Source of the DNA: Nesterenkonia sedimenti
Lineage (GTDB): Bacteria; Actinomycetota; Actinomycetes; Actinomycetales; Micrococcaceae
NCBI RefSeq assembly: GCF_012641515.1
Contig: NZ_JABAHY010000006.1
Span: 62,001-126,000 of the forward strand
Length of the DNA stretch: 64,000 nucleotides
Reading direction: 5' to 3'
Positions 35,801 to 44,863 of the stretch are shown piece by piece. Numbering within the stretch: the stretch's first letter is position 1; each line of letters begins with the position of its first letter. Position numbers and translations under genes: made by a program. The notes under the pieces were generated by a model. The model saw only the letters and a program-made list of their open reading frames with translations. It had not been told where the DNA came from and made no database searches.

Positions 35801-36376
35801 ATGAGCCACGACAACACCAGACATCCCTCGCGCCGAGCGAAGAAGATCAAGTCCTCAGACACAGAGCTTGATGTTCCGGCGGTGCTTCCTCATGTGATCA
35901 TCACTGTCACCGAGCCCACCGGGGCCCTAGCTGTCACCGTGGATGGCGAGGACTTCCCCGCACCCGAAGACGGGGCATGGTCTCGTGCCCGGTTCGGCGA
36001 GCTGCTGGACGCGGTCACTGAGGACCGGACACAGACGGTGCGGATCGAGGTTCACGAAACCGACGGCTCCACTTTTACTGACATCATCCGAGCCCGCAGG
36101 CGCACACCCACCACCCCAAACCCCGAGGCGGAGCAGGCAGAGAGCGCACGGTCTAAGGCCAGCGGGAAGGCGGCTGCGGCCAGGGTCTCGGGTGCGGGGT
36201 TCCTGCCCGGTGAAGACGTGGCTATCGCTTTGGTGGTCACCGAGACCACCGCCAATGACGACGGAGAGGTCGAGACCCGTCTGACCCGGCGGCAGAAGAC
36301 GACCTTGCGTGCTGGTGCTGAGGTGCTGGTCTTCGGCCGGTCCTCGGGGACCACACTGGTGAGGCGGCTGCCATGA
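35801..36376 (+). CDS. Mobile-element protein of unknown function
   Basis: The 191-residue soluble protein lies directly upstream of, and overlaps by 4 nt, a TraG/VirD4-like coupling protein gene, a pairing I associate with actinobacterial integrative elements. It has an Arg/Lys-rich start (SRRAKKIKSS), two beta-rich parts (PHVIITVTEPTGALAVTVDG and VAIALVVTETTANDD) and a charged middle. ATG 35801 is chosen; a TTG at 35780 is possible. No domain family is recognised. Confidence 0.65.
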   Translation: MSHDNTRHPSRRAKKIKSSDTELDVPAVLPHVIITVTEPTGALAVTVDGEDFPAPEDGAWSRARFGELLDAVTEDRTQTVRIEVHETDGSTFTDIIRARRRTPTTPNPEAEQAESARSKASGKAAAARVSGAGFLPGEDVAIALVVTETTANDDGEVETRLTRRQKTTLRAGAEVLVFGRSSGTTLVRRLP

Positions 36377-38172
36377 CCCGGGGCATCACTCCGGGGTCTC
36401 ACCAAGCCGGGGGTATGGGTGATGAAGTCACCAACGCCCTGATCATCCTGCTCATGGTCACCGCAGGCATTGCAGTGATCCTGCGTGCCGCTGGCACTGT
36501 CGCCGCCTGGATCACCGGCGCAGCGATGCCCGATGCTGGTCCAGCTGCCGGGCTCGGGGTTCTCTTCAGCCCTGGTGATCCTGCCAACGCGCTGGCAGCT
36601 GAGGGCCTACACCCGGTGGCCTACTGGATCATTGCCGGGTTGATGCTCGCCGGGCTGGCCGGGGCGGGTGCGTGGGTGTGGGTGTGGGTGCGGGTGCGCC
36701 GCTGGGGGCAGCAGAAGCAGAATGACCCCCATCGGCTGGCAGGCACCGCCACCAGTGCCGACGTCGCCAAAGTCGCCACACCAAAAGCACTGCTACGCCG
36801 GGCTGAGACGCTGCGGCCTTCTCTGGTCAAGCCCCGCGTGGAGGATGTGGGCTACCTGCTGGGGACCTCTGCGGGCAAGCAGGTGTGGGCTTCGGTGGAG
36901 GACTCGATTCTGCTGATCGGCCCATCCCGATCCGGTTAGGGCCTGCATGTGGTCATCAATGCGATCCTGGATGCCCCCGGGGCAGTAGTGACGACATCTA
37001 CCCGGCCGGATAACCTCACCGCGACGTTGCGGGCGAGGGAGAAGGTCGGCCCGGTGGCGGTCTTCGACCCCCAACACCTGGCAGAGGGCATCCCTGCGGG
37101 GATGCGTTGGTCGCCCATCCGGGGGTGTGAGGACCCGCTGACGGCGATGATCCGGGCCACCGGGCTGGCTTCAGCGACTGGCATGTCCGCTGGCGGGGTC
37201 GAATCTGGCGGGTTCTGGGAAGGCAAGACCCGTACTGCCCTCCAATCGCTCCTTCATGCGGCTGCGTTGGATCATCGGTCACCGGCTGAGCTATTCCGCT
37301 GGACTCTGGACCCCTCAGCCGCCGCCGAGGCGGTGACCATCCTCTCCAGCACCCTGAGGGCGGCGACCGGGTGGGATGACTCGCTGGCCTCGATGCTGGA
37401 AGCTGACCCGAAGACCCGGGATTCCATCTGGCAGGGCGTCTCCCTGGCGCTGTCAGCGTTGTCTGATCCTCGGGTGTTGGATGCGGTCTCACCCAGGGCT
37501 GGGGAGGACTTTGACCCCGAACAGTTCATCCAGGACCGGGGCAGCCTGTTCCTGTTGGCCACCGGCGCAGGAGCCGGAGCCTCAGCCTCCCTGGTCGCCG
37601 CGTTCGTCGAAGACCTGGTCGAAACCGCCCGGCGCATGGCCGCCCGATCGCCCGGCGCACGGTTGGACCCGCCGCTGCTGCTGGCGCTGGATGAGATCGG
37701 CAACCTCGCACCCCTACCCAGTCTGCCGACGTTGATGGCTGAAGGTGGCGGCACCGGAATCACCACTCTGCCGGTACTTCAGTCGTTGGCACAGGCGCGG
37801 GAGAAGTGGTCAGAGAACCAGGCCGGGGCGATCTAGGATGCCGCGATCGTCAAAATCATCCTCGGCGGGGCATCGAACTCCCGGGACCTCCAAGACCTCT
37901 CCACCCTCATCGGAGAACGCGACGAGTACACCGATTCAACCACCATCGGGGATCACGGCACCCGCTCCAACCAACGCTCAGTTCGCCGGGTCTCGGTGCT
38001 GTCACCAGACCGGATCAGGACCCTACCCTTCGGCACCGGAGTCACCCTGCTGCGGACCGCACCGCCGATCATCACCGACCTGCGCCGCTGGACCCAACGA
38101 CCCGAGGCCACCGAGTTGAAGGCCGACCGGGAACAGATCGAAGCCATGCTCCAACACCACCCAGGCACCTAA
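36373..38172 (+). pseudogene. TraG/VirD4-like coupling protein with two in-frame TAG codons
   Basis: The frame spans 600 codons and reads as a type IV coupling ATPase of integrative elements: two N-terminal transmembrane segments (about 18-40 and 76-98), the Walker A region LLIGPSRSG-[TAG]-GLHVVINAIL, LVTAxTRPDN-like TTSTRPDNL, Walker B LLLALDEIGNLAPLP, and TTLPVLQSLAQAREKW. TAG at 36937-36939 replaces the Walker A lysine. A second TAG at 37834-37836 falls in NQAGAI-[TAG]-DAAIVKIILGG, where relatives have Trp. No frameshift or other stop occurs up to TAA at 38170. As read, the protein is dead. Confidence 0.85.
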
Positions 38173-38267
38173 CCCGCCGGGGGCTGTGTCTCGGGTGGCG
38201 GGGTGCACCTGTCTGGCAGAGGCCACCTGCACCAGGCGGTGGCCGTGGCAGATAAGGAGCCCTGGTC

Positions 38268-38714
38268 ATGGCGATCCATACCCAGCAGTCATTCTCCGGT
38301 TTCATCGCCTCAGCACCGCAGCTGAGCTACACCGAAAACGGTGACCCGCGCTTGTTCGTCAAGGTGGGCAAGGAGCACTACCAGCGCGAGGCCGATGGGT
38401 CTTTTACGCAGAAGGACACCACCTTCCACAACCTGGTGGCCTTCAAAGCTGCCGCCGAACAGGGCCATGAACGTCTGGCCAAGGGCGACAAGATCATCGC
38501 CGAAGGCTACGTGCGCGCATACGAGTACACCGACGCCAACGGGCTGACCGCTCCCGGTGAGGAGTTCGTGGCCCGCCGGATCGGTCATGACATGGCCCGC
38601 ACCCGCTACGAGGTGGAGCGCACGCCCCGCCGCAGTGTCGAACGCGACGCCGCAGGGTTCGAGGCACCCCAACGGCAGAGCCCGCAGTCCGAACCGCCCA
38701 ACCTCAGCCTCTGA
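38268..38714 (+). CDS. ssb: Single-stranded DNA-binding protein (element-borne)
   Basis: The 148-residue protein has an SSB OB-fold (residues 1-115: QSFSGFIASAPQLSYTENG, TTFHNLVAFKAAAEQGHERL, KGDKIIAEGYVRAYEYTD) and a short C-terminal tail that lacks the acidic DDDIPF tip of housekeeping SSB. The ATG follows AAGGAGCC. It lies between the coupling protein and DUF4913 genes, as in other actinobacterial integrative elements, and probably protects DNA during transfer or replication of the element. Confidence 0.88.
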   Translation: MAIHTQQSFSGFIASAPQLSYTENGDPRLFVKVGKEHYQREADGSFTQKDTTFHNLVAFKAAAEQGHERLAKGDKIIAEGYVRAYEYTDANGLTAPGEEFVARRIGHDMARTRYEVERTPRRSVERDAAGFEAPQRQSPQSEPPNLSL

Positions 38715-38735
38715 CACCGGCCAGGAGCCAGAGCT

Positions 38736-39347
38736 ATGAATCAGCACACCCCACACGACCCGGGGCCGGAGGACTACGACGCCCCTGACACCTATGACGC
38801 GGCCTGTGACGAACCGGACCCCGGCTTCGAGCCAGGTTTCACCCCCGGCGGTGACCTTCCTGAACCGCCGAAGCCGATCAATTGGAACCTGCTCTTCGCC
38901 GATGAACTGGAAGCCGAATGGCTGGAACTGAACAAGTGGGTCCACTGGTTGCGGCGGACCTACGGGCTGCCGGCCAGTGTGATCCCACCGTTCTGGCACC
39001 ACCACCCGGAACTGGTGTGGGAACTCTCCGCCCTGCACCTGCACTGGCTCGGGGCCTACGACCCCGAACAGAACGCCTCAGCGCCCATTGGGTGGCACCG
39101 GGACTTCGCAGACGCCAGAGCCCGGCTACGGGAGTGGGTCGCAGCCTCGGGCACACGGCTGGACAGGGACCGACCGACCCGGCAGACCTCCTGGCCCGGA
39201 GAAGCACCTGCCCCACCGGTAGAAGACCTCACCATCGAAGACCGCGAAAGCGAGTTCGTGGACTTCGTGATGGCCCAAGTCGCACAGCGACGCCAAGCCG
39301 AGGACGAGTTCTTTCGCCACCTCGATGACCACCCAGGGGGCCGGTGA
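38736..39347 (+). CDS. DUF4913 protein
   Basis: The 203-residue protein has an acidic Pro/Asp-rich start and the DUF4913 core (about 50-140: WLELNKWVHWLRRTYGLPAS, IPPFWHHHPELVWELSALHLHW, GWHRDFADARARLREWV). DUF4913 genes are frequent in mobile elements of actinobacteria near conjugation genes. Function unknown. It overlaps the next short gene (TGATG). Confidence 0.85.
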   Translation: MNQHTPHDPGPEDYDAPDTYDAACDEPDPGFEPGFTPGGDLPEPPKPINWNLLFADELEAEWLELNKWVHWLRRTYGLPASVIPPFWHHHPELVWELSALHLHWLGAYDPEQNASAPIGWHRDFADARARLREWVAASGTRLDRDRPTRQTSWPGEAPAPPVEDLTIEDRESEFVDFVMAQVAQRRQAEDEFFRHLDDHPGGR

Positions 39348-39562
39348 TGAGCCAGACCTCAGACCGTCTGCCTGAGCGGATGCGGGACCTGCGGGTGGAG
39401 GCCCAGCCGCGGGAGACCCCGGACCTGCACCGGCTGGCCCAGGTGTTCATCGGCATGGCCCTGGACCGCGCCCGCACTACCCACACTGGCGAGCAGACTG
39501 GCGATGACTCCGCCACCACGGTAGAGGCGGAGACGGAGCCCGGAGTAGAATCTGACATGTAA
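39347..39562 (+). CDS. Small element-borne protein
   Basis: The 71-residue protein (RLPERMRDLRVEAQPRETPD, LHRLAQVFIGMALDRART) has a helical middle and an acidic tail. Its ATG overlaps the DUF4913 stop, so it is co-translated. No family is recognised; small proteins of this kind commonly sit before the recombinase in such elements. Confidence 0.65.
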   Translation: MSQTSDRLPERMRDLRVEAQPRETPDLHRLAQVFIGMALDRARTTHTGEQTGDDSATTVEAETEPGVESDM

Positions 39563-39748
39563 GAAGCCAGCAGCCGGACACGGTTCGGTTGTCGGTGCGC
39601 AGTCATGTCTGGCCCATAGGGCTTACTTCGACAGGCTCCACTCAGCCTGTTGATGTCGTGTTTCCCGTTTACGAGTCGCACCGCACCAGCGGCATCCCAT
39701 GGTGCTGCTCGTGTTGGCCCCGCCCGTATCGGGGAAGGAAACACGACA

Positions 39749-41458
39749 ATGACCACTACAGCGCCCGACATCTCTAGTCTTCAACAGCTGGGCCAGACCA
39801 CCACCCTGGCGGTGTCCTACCTGCGAGTCTCCACCAAGGAGCAAGCCTCCAAGGGCGGCCGGGATGAGGGGTTCTCGATCCCGGCTCAGCGGGAAGCCAA
39901 CCTTCGCAAGGCCCGTGATCTGAACGCCATCATCGTAGAAGAGTTCGTGGATGCCGGTGAGTCCGCCCGCAAGGCCGACCGGCCTGAGCTGATACGGATG
40001 ATCGAGTACATCAAGGCTCATCAGGTGGCCTACTGCATCGTGCACAAGGTGGATCGTCTGGCGCGGAAGCGCTCTGACGATGTCGCTATCCATTTAGCGT
40101 TGCAGGAAGCGGGTGTTCTGCTGGTCTCTGCCACAGAGAACATCGATGAGACACCCTCGGGGATGTTGCTGCACGGCATCATGTCCTCCATTGCAGAGTT
40201 CTACTCGCGGAACCTGGCCAATGAAGTCTCCAAGGGAATGAGCCAGAAGGCCCTCACCGGGGGCACCAACGGCAAGGCTCCTATGGGCTACCTCAACGTG
40301 GTGAAGAAGGATGAGCTGGGCCGGGAGATGCGCACCGTTGACCTTGATCCAGAACGAGCCCCCATCGTGAAGTGGGCCTTCGAGGCCTACGCCAGCGGCA
40401 ACTACTCCACCGCCAGCCTGCGTGATGAACTCATCGACCGTGGTCTGACCACGGTGCCAACACCGAAGCGCCCGAAGAAGGCTCCTTCCCTTTCTGCGGT
40501 GCACCGGATGCTGTCGAACCCGTACTACAAGGGCAACGTGTCCTTCCGGGGCACGGTCTATGAAGGGATGCACGAGCCGCTGGTGCCCACCGAGATTTGG
40601 TACCGGGTCCAGGCAGTGCTGTCCTCCCACCGGGCCTCGGGAGAGAAGACCCAGGTCCATGATCACTATCTCAAAGGTAGCCTGTACTGCGGCCAGTGCG
40701 GGTCCCGGCTGATCATGACCAAAGCCAAGAACCGCCAGGGCGTGATCTACCCCTACTTCATGTGTGCCGGGCGGCACTCCAAGCGCACCAACTGCGAGCA
40801 GAAGGCCATGTACATCCCGGATGTGGAGCGTGCGGTCGAGGATTACTACAAGCAGGTCCAGATACCCGAGCACATCGTGACCGCGCTGCGGGAGCTGGTG
40901 ACCTCGGAGTTCGATCGGTTACAGGCCACCACCAAGCAGCAGCAGGAGGCCTACACCCGAGAACGGGAGGATCTGATCGCGGAGCGGACCAAGCTCCTTC
41001 AAGCTCACTACGCCGGAGCCGTGCCGCTGGAGCTGCTGAAGACTGAGCAGGAGAGGATCGCTAAGCGCCTGGCGTTCCTGGAAGCACAGATCGAGGCCGG
41101 CACCCTGGAGTACGAACAGGCCCAGGCCCATCTGGAGGACTGCCTGGCCCTGGCTGGTGACTGCCACGCGATCTACATGAGCATCGATGACTCGCTGCGC
41201 CGCGCAGCCAACCAGGCATTCTTCGATAAGCTCTACATCCCAGAGGCCGATGCCGTGGACGGGGAGGCCGGTGAGCCCTTCGACATCTTGTTCAACCCGG
41301 AGGTCCAGTCCACCGCGCTGCGTCGCAAGCAGGCTGGTGGAGACCAGAGTGGAGTTCAAACCGCGAACGTCGCAGGTTTGAACAAGGACCAACTGGTGCC
41401 CCCGGCAGGATTCGAACCTGCGACACCCGCTTTAGGAGAGCGGTGCTCTATCCCCTGA
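39749..41458 (+). CDS. Large serine recombinase (integrase)
   Basis: The 569-residue integrase has a resolvase-type catalytic domain (AVSYLRVSTKEQASKGG, catalytic serine in RVS; IVHKVDRLARKRSDD), a recombinase domain (GYLNVV onward), a zinc-ribbon (YCGQCGSRLIMTK with a later C pair in FMCAGRHSKRTNC) and a long coiled coil (about 385-475). The ATG at 39749 follows GGAAGGAA. The last residues, QLVPPAGFEPATPALGERCSIP, are encoded by the antisense strand of tRNA-Arg, so the gene ends inside the tRNA and its C-terminus was set by integration. It probably moved the element carrying the genes to its left. Confidence 0.92.
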   Translation: MTTTAPDISSLQQLGQTTTLAVSYLRVSTKEQASKGGRDEGFSIPAQREANLRKARDLNAIIVEEFVDAGESARKADRPELIRMIEYIKAHQVAYCIVHKVDRLARKRSDDVAIHLALQEAGVLLVSATENIDETPSGMLLHGIMSSIAEFYSRNLANEVSKGMSQKALTGGTNGKAPMGYLNVVKKDELGREMRTVDLDPERAPIVKWAFEAYASGNYSTASLRDELIDRGLTTVPTPKRPKKAPSLSAVHRMLSNPYYKGNVSFRGTVYEGMHEPLVPTEIWYRVQAVLSSHRASGEKTQVHDHYLKGSLYCGQCGSRLIMTKAKNRQGVIYPYFMCAGRHSKRTNCEQKAMYIPDVERAVEDYYKQVQIPEHIVTALRELVTSEFDRLQATTKQQQEAYTREREDLIAERTKLLQAHYAGAVPLELLKTEQERIAKRLAFLEAQIEAGTLEYEQAQAHLEDCLALAGDCHAIYMSIDDSLRRAANQAFFDKLYIPEADAVDGEAGEPFDILFNPEVQSTALRRKQAGGDQSGVQTANVAGLNKDQLVPPAGFEPATPALGERCSIP

Positions 41459-41469
41459 GCTACGGAGGC
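41394..41469 (-). tRNA. tRNA-Arg (anticodon CCT), integration site
   Basis: On the minus strand GCCTCCG (41469-41463) pairs with CGGGGGC (41404-41398), and the anticodon stem CCGCT/AGCGG holds loop CTCCTAA, giving anticodon CCT. The T arm has TTCGAAT and the 3' CCA is encoded (41396-41394). The recombinase gene ends inside it, so its 3' half is the likely attachment site. Confidence 0.95.
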
Positions 41470-41523
41470 GTGGGTCCGGCAGAGCCGGACGTGCCTCTCC
41501 CATCTTAATGGTTCAATACGTCT

Positions 41524-42069
41524 ATGGGTTCCACAGGGGCTGGGCGCCAGTCACGGGGTTCAGGAGTGGACTGGCGTGAGACATCAGAAAGTTTTGAACT
41601 GGTCAGCGGCAGGAAAGCCGCCGTCCCGGCCGCTATAAGCCTCGCGGTAGGCGGATTCATTGCACTAGCGGGATACATTACTGGTGAATGGCTCGTGATG
41701 ATCCCAACCCTGTTCTGTGTAGGACTAGCGATTCTCTTCGTTCGGGGGAATGAGGTCCGGCGCACTCTGTTGAGCAGGGCCGCATGCACCACAGTGACCC
41801 GCGGCATGAGGCACCAAGCCCGTGTCGAACAGTTTCGTCACCAGGACATCCACCACATCGGTCTCCATACTGATGAAGTCGATCTGGGGCGTGGGGCGCG
41901 GGTGCTGCGCTCCACCCTCTAGGCCGGACTCTCAGACGGCAAACAGATAACTCTCGCCGAAGCCACGACCGCCTCTGCCCCTAGCGAGCAACTCATGCTG
42001 GAGGAGTCGAACAGGGTCTCCCAATTCCTCGGACGGGATCTCCACCGCACCGGAGTGGGAGCGCCGTGA
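41524..42069 (+). pseudogene. FLG-RTG-GAP family membrane protein with an in-frame TAG
   Basis: The frame of 181 codons is a paralog of the next gene. It has two transmembrane segments (about 38-60 and 62-82), the beta-rich region IHHIGLHTDEVDLGRGARVL, and ends FLGRDLHRTGVGAP. A TAG at 41920-41922 interrupts the beta region (VLRSTL-[TAG]-AGLSDGK) at the position where the downstream paralog has Phe. The reading resumes cleanly and ends with TGA overlapping the next start. It may be inactive or read through at a low level. Confidence 0.7.
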
Positions 42070-42623
42070 GCCAGCACAAAGCCTCCCCACTCCAGCTCCA
42101 GCAGGAAAAGGACTGCCTCAGGTTGACCAGTGGGTATTACAGTATGACGGGCGCATTAGGTTCTCTGATTCTCTCTGGTCTGTTCATCGGCGCAGCGTTG
42201 GTCACTCGCGAATGGATCCTGCTCTTCGGGGTGGTGTTGGCCGCCGGCTTTGTCTTCTTCTACTCACAGAATGCAGGCAGGCGGTACGCCGTCCTAAGCA
42301 GCACGGGCCGCCATGTGGTGAGGTCCTTCAGCGGATTACGGCGTCCGTTGTCCCGCGAAACCTTCACCACCGCAGAGATCCAGCGGCTCGGCCTCCACGC
42401 CTCAGAGACCAACGACGACGGTGCCCTGCTGCTAGAGTCCGTCCTCTTTGTGGATCTGCCCGGGGGGTTAAGGGTCCACCTTGCCTACGTTCGAGGTGTC
42501 CCGTTCCACGGTAGGCAGCTCATGCTGGCTGAGGCGCAGCAGGTAGCAGACTTCTTGGGCCTAGACCTCGAGCGAACCGGGATCGGTGCACCACCCGGTA
42601 TCGATGGGCAACGTCCAGAGTGA
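42066..42623 (+). CDS. FLG-RTG-GAP family membrane protein
   Basis: The 185-residue protein has two transmembrane segments (about 27-47 and 51-68), then a soluble beta-rich domain (IQRLGLHASETNDDGALLLE, LRVHLAYVRGVPF) and the motif FLGLDLERTGIGAP near the end. It is translationally coupled to the interrupted paralog (GTGA overlap) and shares the layout of the 18264 protein. No known family; the soluble part resembles a bacterial PH-like fold by strand pattern only. Confidence 0.75.
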   Translation: MSQHKASPLQLQQEKDCLRLTSGYYSMTGALGSLILSGLFIGAALVTREWILLFGVVLAAGFVFFYSQNAGRRYAVLSSTGRHVVRSFSGLRRPLSRETFTTAEIQRLGLHASETNDDGALLLESVLFVDLPGGLRVHLAYVRGVPFHGRQLMLAEAQQVADFLGLDLERTGIGAPPGIDGQRPE

Positions 42624-42626
42624 GGA

Positions 42627-43553
42627 CTATCGCATAACTGACAACGGCAGGTAGGCGCTGACCACCCAGTTCGGGGCGTCGACAACTTCACTGATCTTCA
42701 GATCCACCACCACCGAACAGAGCACATAGGCATGCCGCGGCTCCAACTTGTATTCAGCCACAAGATAATCAATCATTGCGCGGACAGCATCCCGGGAGGC
42801 TTCCATGAGATCCGGGCCGATACCAGTGGTGGCGTAATAACCAGCATCCTCAATCCCTGACCGCAGGGGCCCCGGAGTCCGGAACTGCGGAGCACTGATT
42901 CGCCGATCCTTATGCAGGCTGACTTTCAATGTTCCCTCCAGCGGGGCCTCAATGGCAGAGACACAAACCTCCCCATCACCCTGGGCTGCATGGGGATCCC
43001 CGAACATCAGCCGGGCACCCTCAACCTGCACCGGCAGGTAGACCTTGGTTCCGGCGGTCGAATCCCGGATATCCATATTCCCGCCGAAATGACCCGGCGG
43101 CATGACCCCGAGCCCTTCCCTCGTATCCGGTGTGCAGCCTAGAACTCCGAGGAAGGGGCGTAGCGCAATATCGGCCACATCCAAGAATGTCGCGGTGTCC
43201 CCAGCAGTGAGATCCCATTTATAGACGAAGGGCTCCGCGAAGTCCTCGGGCAATAACCCCGCCCCGGGACGGAAACCGGTCCACCCCCAGCCCATAGTGG
43301 AGAACTCCAGGGGCTCAATCTCCAGGACATCGCCGGGCTGGGCATCAGCAACCATGATCGGCCCGCGCAGCGGATAGGCTCGGGATGGATCCCGTTCCGG
43401 CAGGGGGCCACCATTCTCATAGTCCCGGTAGAGACCATCGGCGGCATCGAGCACATCGAAGCTCAGAGTGTCACCGCTGCCGATATGCAGCACCGGTTCA
43501 TGCTCGGTGGTCCAGAGCCGGTTATAGACCTGGGGAACCTCGTAATGAGTCAT
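42627..43553 (-). CDS. Acetamidase/formamidase family protein
   Basis: The 308-residue enzyme belongs to the FmdA/AmdA family that hydrolyses formamide or short amides to ammonia. Typical segments are EPVLHIGSGDTLSFDVLDAADG, GPIMVADAQPGDVLEIEPLE, PPGHFGGNMDIRDSTAGTK and GDPHAAQGDGEV (metal and active-site residues). ATG 43553 is chosen because GGAAAG is 8 nt upstream; the frame extends three codons further to a GTG that lacks spacing. Formamide use would supply nitrogen. Confidence 0.9.
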   Translation of the reverse strand: MTHYEVPQVYNRLWTTEHEPVLHIGSGDTLSFDVLDAADGLYRDYENGGPLPERDPSRAYPLRGPIMVADAQPGDVLEIEPLEFSTMGWGWTGFRPGAGLLPEDFAEPFVYKWDLTAGDTATFLDVADIALRPFLGVLGCTPDTREGLGVMPPGHFGGNMDIRDSTAGTKVYLPVQVEGARLMFGDPHAAQGDGEVCVSAIEAPLEGTLKVSLHKDRRISAPQFRTPGPLRSGIEDAGYYATTGIGPDLMEASRDAVRAMIDYLVAEYKLEPRHAYVLCSVVVDLKISEVVDAPNWVVSAYLPLSVMR

Positions 43554-43656
43554 GGTGATCACTTTCCGTTCAGGGCTGAGGTGTCACCGGCCAGACTATC
43601 CCCCTGCGGGCTCCTTACTGAGTGGAGCCGCTTGAAAGCACATCAGCACCCTGCGC

Positions 43657-43669
43657 TAGGTTAGGCGTG
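43657..43669 (+). promoter_or_regulatory. Leaderless promoter
   Basis: TAGGTT (43657-43662) is followed after exactly 7 nt by ATG at 43670, with no ribosome site. The TAGGTTAGGC stretch also equals half of a DtxR box, but the second half does not match. Confidence 0.6.
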
Positions 43670-44863
43670 ATGAGCAGCGCGGAGACTCCCCCGAATAACG
43701 TCCCGGACACTCGGCCCCCCACCGAACCGGTGGACCGTGCCGAGGCCAAGGAATACCGGGCAACACTCAACGCCCGCGGCATCGTCCGTGACGAAAGCTC
43801 CTTCGAGGTCAAAGTGATGGGCATGGCCGCTGTCGCGCTCTTCGCGGTGTTCATGGCCGCAACCGGCGACTCCACAGGGTTATGGGTAGTAGCCGGCGCC
43901 GTCGTCGTCGGTGCTGTTATCTTCTCAGTGCTGAACTATCAGCGCTACAGCCCCGTGCTGGACTACCGGCTCTTCCGCTTCGCCCAGGCCAATGGGCTCA
44001 CCTATGACCCCGCTGAGATCGTGCCACCGCTGCCGGGAATGATCTTCCACCACGGCAAGAGCAGGGTCTCGCGGCACCGGCTGCACACTGAAACCACCCC
44101 CATGGTGGAGTTCGGCAACTATCAATACGTGACCCAGAGCGGCCGGGACAGCACCACCCACCGCTGGGGCTAGATCGCCGTGAGGCTGGGGCGCCCGGCC
44201 CACCAGATGCTGCTGGACTCCCGGGATAAGCGCTCGGGCTTTGGATTCACCGGTCTGCCCCAGCGGATGTCCCGCCGCGACCGGATCGCGCTGCCGGAGG
44301 AATTTGAGTGGGATTTCCACCTCTACTGCGCCGAGGGTGCCGAACACGAGGCCCGCGCGATCTTCACCCCGGAGGTGCTGCGGCAGATCCAGCGCAACCG
44401 GGGCCAGTTCCACATTGAGGTCATTGACGACTGGATCCTGGCCTACAGCAACACTGAGATCGTCGGCACCGATGCGCGGCTGTGGACATGGGCCTTCGAC
44501 CTCGCCGCCGCCCTGTTTCAGGCCGAATCCCACTGGATGGCAGCACAGCCTCAGGACCCACTGGCCCAGGATCCTGATACTTCGAGTCCTGTGGAGTCGG
44601 AGCCCGTGGAGCCCCCGGAGGCTGCACCGGAAACCCCAGAGCCCGCTGAGCCGGTGCCCTCGATCTCAGATCACGAAACCCCGCCGCCTGAGGGTCTGCA
44701 GGGTCAGCGACCTCCTCAGGGATCGACCCGGGCGGAGAACCTCCCGGTGGTCAGCCAGCCTGGCAAGCGCCTGCGGGACAACACCCCGCTGGTGACAATC
44801 GGGATTATCGCCGCGGTCTCAGTACTGCTGGTCCTTCAGTTCACGGTCCTGTCCGGGCGCTGA
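43670..44863 (+). pseudogene. Conserved actinobacterial membrane protein with an in-frame TAG
   Basis: The frame of 398 codons has two transmembrane segments (about 58-75 and 78-97), a conserved soluble region (FEFGNYQYVT-like VEFGNYQYVTQSGRDSTTH, then RWG-[TAG]-IAVRLGRPAHQMLLDSR, FGFTGLPQRMSRRDRIALP, FHLYC), a Pro/Glu linker and a final transmembrane helix (about 372-393). The TAG at 44171-44173 falls where I recall relatives having Tyr (WGY). Everything else is open to TGA at 44861. An ATG-less downstream half (from 44180) could not restart cleanly. Function of the family is unknown. Confidence 0.75.

Noticed and set aside
23680-36000. Left attachment site of the tRNA-Arg element
   Set aside because: I could not find by eye a second copy of the tRNA 3' half (for example GGCAGGATTCGAACC) in this interval, so no boundary is reported.
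43657-43675. DtxR box upstream of the 43670 gene
   Set aside because: Only the left half (TAGGTTAGGC) matches the 19-bp consensus; the right half does not, and the stretch is explained by a leaderless -10 box.
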